This document shows, in pieces, positions 6,368-9,510 of a stretch of DNA of 9,510 nt. Both the position numbers and the translations under genes were made by a program. Numbering within the stretch: position 1 is the stretch's first letter; every line of letters starts with the position of its first letter. Source of the DNA: an uncultured Lachnospiraceae bacterium (lineage in GTDB: Bacteria > Bacillota > Clostridia > Lachnospirales > Lachnospiraceae); the NCBI GenBank assembly GCA_947177515.1, contig CAMWUU010000115.1, forward strand, positions 1 through 9,510. Direction: 5' to 3'. Under the pieces are notes generated by a model. The model was not told where the DNA came from and made no database searches. It saw only the letters and a program-made list of their open reading frames with translations.

Positions 6368-7210
6368 TTACATTTCCACTTGGTTTTCTCCCCTGCAATA
6401 TTCCACAATTCCAAGACAAATTGCCCAGGCCATTTTATCTTGATAGTCCTCTGTCACCAGCAAATCCGCTTCCCTCTGGTTGCTTAAGAAACCGCACTCC
6501 ACAATAACCATTGGACACGGCGATTTTTTCAGGAGATAATAACTTTGATTGGCTTTTGGTTCCCTGTGATTATCATCCGCTATCACATTCTTGATTGTTG
6601 TCTGAAGACATTCCGCTAGGCGCTTACCCTCCCCGGAATTCCCAAAGTAAAAAACCTGGGCACCAAAACTAGACTCCTGTGTGAAACTGTTCTGGTGGAT
6701 ACTTACGGCAAACTCTGGTGACTTTTCCTCCATGGTGCGGATGCGGCTCCTCATATCCGCGGATTTTTTGTTGGAATCCCCTTCCTCATAGAGCGCATCA
6801 TCTGAATCCCGCGTCATATGTACCGTAAATCCTACTGCCTCCAGATAAACGCGCAGTTTCTGCGCAATGGCAAGGTTGATATCTTTTTCTTTCGCACCGT
6901 TGACACCAACCTTCCCGGGGTCAAATGCCCCATGCCCGGCATCTAGGACAAGCACCCGTCCGTTCCCACTAAAATCATTCAGGGCATCCCTTTGTTCCGG
7001 CAAAAGGACATCCGATCCACTTTTCTCCTCCCCATCCTGCCCAGACCCTTTAGTGCCCTCCCCGCCTGGTATGTTTTGTACCTGCCCTCCATCCTGTGTT
7101 TCCCCCTTATTTACATTTGCTTTTGTGAACATCCTCAAACATTTGCCCGCAAACAGGCAGGCAGCGCAGAGGACTAATAGATACAGCCCAATTTTAAATT
7201 GTTTCGGCAT
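6368..7210 (-). CDS. cwlD: CwlD-like N-acetylmuramoyl-L-alanine amidase (Amidase_3)
   Basis: Zinc amidase that cuts the bond between muramic acid and the peptide stem. In sporulating bacteria CwlD, working with PdaA, starts muramic delta-lactam formation in spore cortex, the mark recognised by germination enzymes. From the ATG at 7210 the protein has 280 residues: a membrane anchor at 7-22, a Gly/Lys/Asp/Glu-rich linker at about 34-68, and an Amidase_3 domain from 85. Zinc ligands H93 (DAGHG), E108 (KEKD) and H172 (SIHQN) and catalytic E238 (VECGF) are all present. The stretch EEGDSNKKSADMRSR (142-156) resembles CwlD at the same place. The start is uncertain: this ATG has no close ribosome site, while a GTG at 7288, 5 nt after the previous gene, would add 26 basic residues. 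It lies between the GH18 gene and sua5 on the same strand. Confidence 0.88.
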   Translation of the reverse strand: MPKQFKIGLYLLVLCAACLFAGKCLRMFTKANVNKGETQDGGQVQNIPGGEGTKGSGQDGEEKSGSDVLLPEQRDALNDFSGNGRVLVLDAGHGAFDPGKVGVNGAKEKDINLAIAQKLRVYLEAVGFTVHMTRDSDDALYEEGDSNKKSADMRSRIRTMEEKSPEFAVSIHQNSFTQESSFGAQVFYFGNSGEGKRLAECLQTTIKNVIADDNHREPKANQSYYLLKKSPCPMVIVECGFLSNQREADLLVTEDYQDKMAWAICLGIVEYCRGENQVEM

Positions 7211-7293
7211 TTTAGACCGGCCAGAACCCAGCCTCCTCCTTTTCCATCCATCCCTATAATCTATGACGGCACGGAAAAGAAAATACACAAAGC

Positions 7294-9015
7294 TTATTCA
7301 CCTTCCCCGGCAAATATATCCCAGACATCCCTCGTTTCAAGCCCCAGCCGCCAGGCACCAATGCCTGCAAGCTTCGCCTCCCATACTCTTTTTGCCTTCT
7401 CAGAAAGCGAGCGCGCATCTTCAAGCCAGATCCGGTAATGTGCCCCATCTTTATCATACTCCGCATAATACTGGCAGGTGGTTTCATCCCATTCTGCCAC
7501 TGCATTGTTTTCCTTTAGGATCGCCGCCGCATCCGCCATACCCGGTGTCCGTTCCACTCTCAGGACAGTCACGCCGTCCACATCCGTTTCCTTCCAAAGT
7601 CTTGTGTAAAACGGAAGCGCAATAATAACCTTCTCTGCTGGTACCATTTCCTTCGTATCCCTGATTGCGTTCTCAACATAAGAGATGGAAGATACGCTCC
7701 CCGCCTCTGCCGAACCGGAATAATGCTCATCATACGCCATGATAATAACATAATCAGCAATCACTCCCTGTTCTGCAAAATCATAATACCGGTTATAGCC
7801 TGCCGGCACATAATTATCAACCGCAAGCACCAGCCCATATTTCCTGCAGCTTACTGAAAGTTCACGCAAAAACTGTATAAAATGCGGTCCCGCCTCCACT
7901 GGCAGGCTCTCAAAATCGATATTGATGCCATCCATACCACACGAAAGTGCCACGGAAACGAGTTCTTTCTCCAGCCGCTCCCTGGAAGTCGTAGAGGAGA
8001 GGATAGCGTAGCTGTCAATATTTTCACCAAAATTATCTACCAGTCCCCAAACTTTTAGACCAAGCCCATGAGCGGTATCCACATACCCTGAATCTGCCAG
8101 TGAGGAGATTGCCCCATCGTTGCTTGCTATGGAAAACCAGGTCGGGGATACGGTTGTCACCCCCCTGGTATTTGCAATAAGGCCTGTAAGATTGCCATTT
8201 GCTGTAGAATTCGTCACAACATGCCAGACAAGCATTACTTCCTCCCCGTCTGCGGTGCTGGTATAGACCGGGGCTTCAAAATCGCTTACCAGCCTTTCAT
8301 AATAGCCTTCACTAACACATTTATTTAAAATATAGCCACGAACCCCATCCTCCGTCATAACCGTCATATAACCGTTTTTCTGGGAACCCCCGCCATCTAA
8401 AAGCATCAGCTTTTCCCCTTTTTCCATCTGTTTAAGGATCGGGCTTTTCCGGTCAGCATCCGTGCGAAGCTGCGTTTCCTTCACCACGTTAGTATAGAGA
8501 TAGTCCCCGTATACACTTGTGATCAACACGCGCTGTATGGTTCCTTCCATCTCGGCAGGATATGCCCTATAACTTATATCCGAATATTCTGCGACAAAAT
8601 CAAGCAGCAAGTAAAGCACACCATTTTTTTCCATTATGGCTGGTCTTCCATATTCTTCCTTCCCGCCATTGATTTCTATAAAATTCTCCTGTGGTCTGGC
8701 CTTGATAACTTCTGTCGGTGTCGTGTAAATCAGCACCTGTTCCACCCCGTCCCAATAAAAGCGTTTGTTAAAGCGCTGCACGACGGTATCAAAATCCACA
8801 TAAAGCTGCCCACCCGCAATTATTGCATTCTTCTCATAAATCTTATCATCCAATATAATCATTGCTTCCCCCGCCGGCACATGATAATAGTCGGCAAGGC
8901 TCATTACTTCTTTTCCGGGTGAAAGATATTTCACCAGGGTAATCCCACCCAGAACCAAAATCAGCACCAGAACAAGCAAAGTCCCGATCACTGCCTGTTT
9001 CGCTCGTCTTTCCAT
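7294..9015 (-). CDS. Membrane-anchored GH18 glycosidase with SH3 domain, spore-germination type
   Basis: A 573-residue probable N-acetylglucosaminidase of peptidoglycan, related to the YaaH/SleL group. It has a basic N-terminus and one membrane segment (about 9-29). Residues about 48-165 are beta-rich and resemble a copper-amine-oxidase N-terminal-type stalk domain, which is a tentative call. An SH3-like domain spans about 173-237 (TQLRTDADRKSPI, GYMTVM, VRGYI). A GH18 barrel follows from about 258. The catalytic strand is DGINIDFE (362-369): it fits DxxDxDxE with Asn at the second Asp and keeps D367 and the acid E369. MAYDEH (426-431) and GIGAWRLG (551-558) are typical later GH18 motifs. GAGG lies 9 nt before the ATG. 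It heads the operon with cwlD and possibly sua5, behind the promoter at 9095-9123. Pairing with CwlD points to spore cortex, but vegetative wall turnover is possible. Confidence 0.89.
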   Translation of the reverse strand: MERRAKQAVIGTLLVLVLILVLGGITLVKYLSPGKEVMSLADYYHVPAGEAMIILDDKIYEKNAIIAGGQLYVDFDTVVQRFNKRFYWDGVEQVLIYTTPTEVIKARPQENFIEINGGKEEYGRPAIMEKNGVLYLLLDFVAEYSDISYRAYPAEMEGTIQRVLITSVYGDYLYTNVVKETQLRTDADRKSPILKQMEKGEKLMLLDGGGSQKNGYMTVMTEDGVRGYILNKCVSEGYYERLVSDFEAPVYTSTADGEEVMLVWHVVTNSTANGNLTGLIANTRGVTTVSPTWFSIASNDGAISSLADSGYVDTAHGLGLKVWGLVDNFGENIDSYAILSSTTSRERLEKELVSVALSCGMDGINIDFESLPVEAGPHFIQFLRELSVSCRKYGLVLAVDNYVPAGYNRYYDFAEQGVIADYVIIMAYDEHYSGSAEAGSVSSISYVENAIRDTKEMVPAEKVIIALPFYTRLWKETDVDGVTVLRVERTPGMADAAAILKENNAVAEWDETTCQYYAEYDKDGAHYRIWLEDARSLSEKAKRVWEAKLAGIGAWRLGLETRDVWDIFAGEGE

Positions 9016-9068
9016 AATTCAATACCTCTTTCCTGCATGGCACGGACAGCCCCGTGATATTGTGTCAA

Positions 9069-9089
9069 GCGGCAGTTACCTGCTGCCGC
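9069..9089 (-). other. 7-bp hairpin in the GH18 leader RNA
   Basis: GCGGCAG (9069-9075) and CTGCCGC (9083-9089) are exact reverse complements around a 7-nt loop. The hairpin begins about 5 nt after the -10 box at 9095-9100, so it would sit at the very 5' end of the transcript. It could stabilise the message or be an operator overlapping the start point. No T-run follows, so it is not a terminator. Confidence 0.45.
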
Positions 9090-9094
9090 CCCCT

Positions 9095-9123
9095 AGTATA
9101 ACACATTATGCAGCGAAATCCAA
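9095..9123 (-). promoter_or_regulatory. Probable sigma-A-type promoter for GH18-cwlD
   Basis: Read on the minus strand: -35 TTGGAT (9123-9118), a 17-nt spacer, and -10 TATACT (9100-9095) preceded by TGT (extended -10). Start near 9088, leader about 73 nt. The shape is that of a vegetative promoter. I looked for sporulation sigma-E or sigma-K elements here and saw no convincing pair. Confidence 0.58.
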
Positions 9124-9143
9124 CAAATTTTCTATCTATTTTC

Positions 9144-9162
9144 CTGTTTCATACCGAAACAG
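9144..9162. repeat. Perfect 7-bp inverted repeat upstream of the GH18 promoter
   Basis: CTGTTTC (9144-9150) and GAAACAG (9156-9162) are exact reverse complements 5 nt apart, beginning 20 bp beyond the -35 of the GH18 promoter. The position suits an activator or repressor site. On the plus strand TTTT follows, so a weak terminator reading rightward is also possible, but no plus-strand gene ends here. Confidence 0.42.
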
Positions 9163-9227
9163 TTTTCTAACATCCCCTCTTTTTAGCACAGAACCGATTT
9201 TTCTTAATAGTAATAGTCCATATTTTA

Positions 9228-9319
9228 CTGTATAACGGCGGACAGATGCAGCCTTGCGGTTGTATTGAGGGTACGATCCGCGAAAGCCCAATCCCATGGT
9301 CGGATACCCTAAGGTACAG
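9228..9319 (+). ncRNA. Candidate structured RNA, class unknown
   Basis: Several pairings stack in 92 nt. A closing stem joins CTGTAT (9228-9233) to GTACAG (9314-9319). Inside, GCGGA (9238-9242) pairs with TCCGC (9277-9281) and encloses an 8-pair hairpin, ATGCAGCC (9246-9253) with GGTTGTAT (9258-9265) around TTGC. AGGGTA (9268-9273) can pair with TACCCT (9305-9310), which would be a pseudoknot with the GCGGA stem or an alternative fold. The hairpin uses two G-U pairs when read as plus-strand RNA that would be mismatches on the minus strand, favouring plus. No good promoter is visible upstream, and I recognise no known riboswitch, ribozyme or housekeeping RNA core. The pairing was found by eye. 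Confidence 0.3.
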
Positions 9320-9441
9320 ACCGGTTTACAGTTACATTTTTGGATAAGGAGTTTTTGTTGTGAGACATTCCCCCGGATTGTTTTTTATTAACTCTCCTGC
9401 CAGAACCCCGGTGTCCTTCCAACTCCTGTCCGCCGCATAGT

Positions 9442-9510
9442 TCAGATATCCATTCGCTCCATTAGTTTTTGCGCCTGTTTTGACAGGTGGAGCAGGTTTT
9501 CCTCCACCCC
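9442..9510 (-). CDS. C-terminal end of an unidentified protein (5' part beyond window)
   Basis: The last 22 codons and a TGA of a minus-strand gene that enters from the right edge. The residues read ...EENLLHLSKQAQKLMERMDI, an amphipathic, Glu/Lys/Gln-rich helix, which looks like a real protein end rather than a random frame. Too little is present to name a family. No intrinsic terminator follows it before the GH18 promoter. Confidence 0.55.
   Translation of the reverse strand, partial: GVEENLLHLSKQAQKLMERMDI

Larger units (their letters stand above)
9124..9441. other. About 320 bp without a recognised gene
   Basis: Between the GH18 promoter and the end of the minus-strand gene at 9442 I see no conserved protein. 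The contents are the inverted repeat at 9144-9162, a possible folded RNA at 9228-9319, and a very short plus-strand frame (GTG 9360 to TAG 9440, 26 codons) with AAGGAG at 9346-9351, 8 nt before it. A minus-strand frame stays open for about 80 codons over 9137-9387, but it has no start with a ribosome site and its product is low in recognisable features. Confidence 0.6.

Noticed and set aside
9269..9290. Resemblance of GGGTACGATCCGCG to a T-box antiterminator
   Set aside because: The invariant GGTGG is missing, there is no terminator with a T-run, and no aminoacyl-tRNA synthetase or amino-acid gene follows.
9137..9387. Minus-strand frame open for about 80 codons ending in TAG upstream of the GH18 promoter
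   Set aside because: The only internal ATG has no ribosome site, the product is Arg/Lys-rich without a known family, and the same stretch folds better as plus-strand RNA.
9388..9438. 16-codon minus-strand frame starting 3 nt after the stop at 9442
   Set aside because: Very short, poorly spaced ribosome site (about 15 nt), no recognisable motif.

Overview
The window looks like chromosomal DNA from a spore-forming Clostridia, most likely a Lachnospiraceae. The evidence is strong GGAGG-type ribosome binding sites, medium GC content, a CwlD-type amidase beside a GH18 germination-type glycosidase, a TSCPD-domain protein upstream of murG, and a clostridial form of the low-molecular-weight phosphatase gene. 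This assignment is inferred from gene families and style, not from a marker gene. I see no mobile element, CRISPR array, tRNA or rRNA.

Layout. (1) Positions 1-1204, minus strand: a small TSCPD protein followed by murG, which runs off the left edge, with a promoter at 1176-1204. (2) Positions 1302-3338, plus strand: a single cytoplasmic GH43-type glycosidase with an Ig-like insert, a near-consensus promoter, and a perfect 9-bp inverted repeat in its leader. (3) Positions 3430-5200, plus strand: an operon of mtnN (methylthioadenosine/SAH nucleosidase), a low-molecular-weight phosphatase homologue and rpiB. The phosphatase has lost its P-loop arginine. (4) Positions 5229-9123, minus strand and convergent with operon 3: GH18 glycosidase with an SH3 domain, then a CwlD-like amidase, then Sua5, with a promoter at 9095-9123. 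(5) Positions 9124-9510: about 320 bp without a recognised gene, holding an inverted repeat and a possible folded RNA (9228-9319), then the last 22 codons of a minus-strand gene.

How the genes work together. MurG makes lipid II, and CwlD plus GH18 act on spore peptidoglycan, so two of the blocks concern the cell wall. MtnN recycles by-products of S-adenosylmethionine, RpiB serves the pentose phosphate pathway, and Sua5 makes the threonylcarbamoyl group of tRNA t6A. In Bacillus subtilis, homologues of Sua5, the phosphatase and RpiB (ywlC, ywlE, ywlF) lie close together on one strand. Here the first is inverted relative to the other two.

Most worth a second look: the phosphatase with Met and Gly in place of the catalytic-loop Arg and Ser, the unexplained structured stretch at 9228-9319, and the inverted repeat in the GH43 leader. 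I did not find a clearly new multi-gene system.
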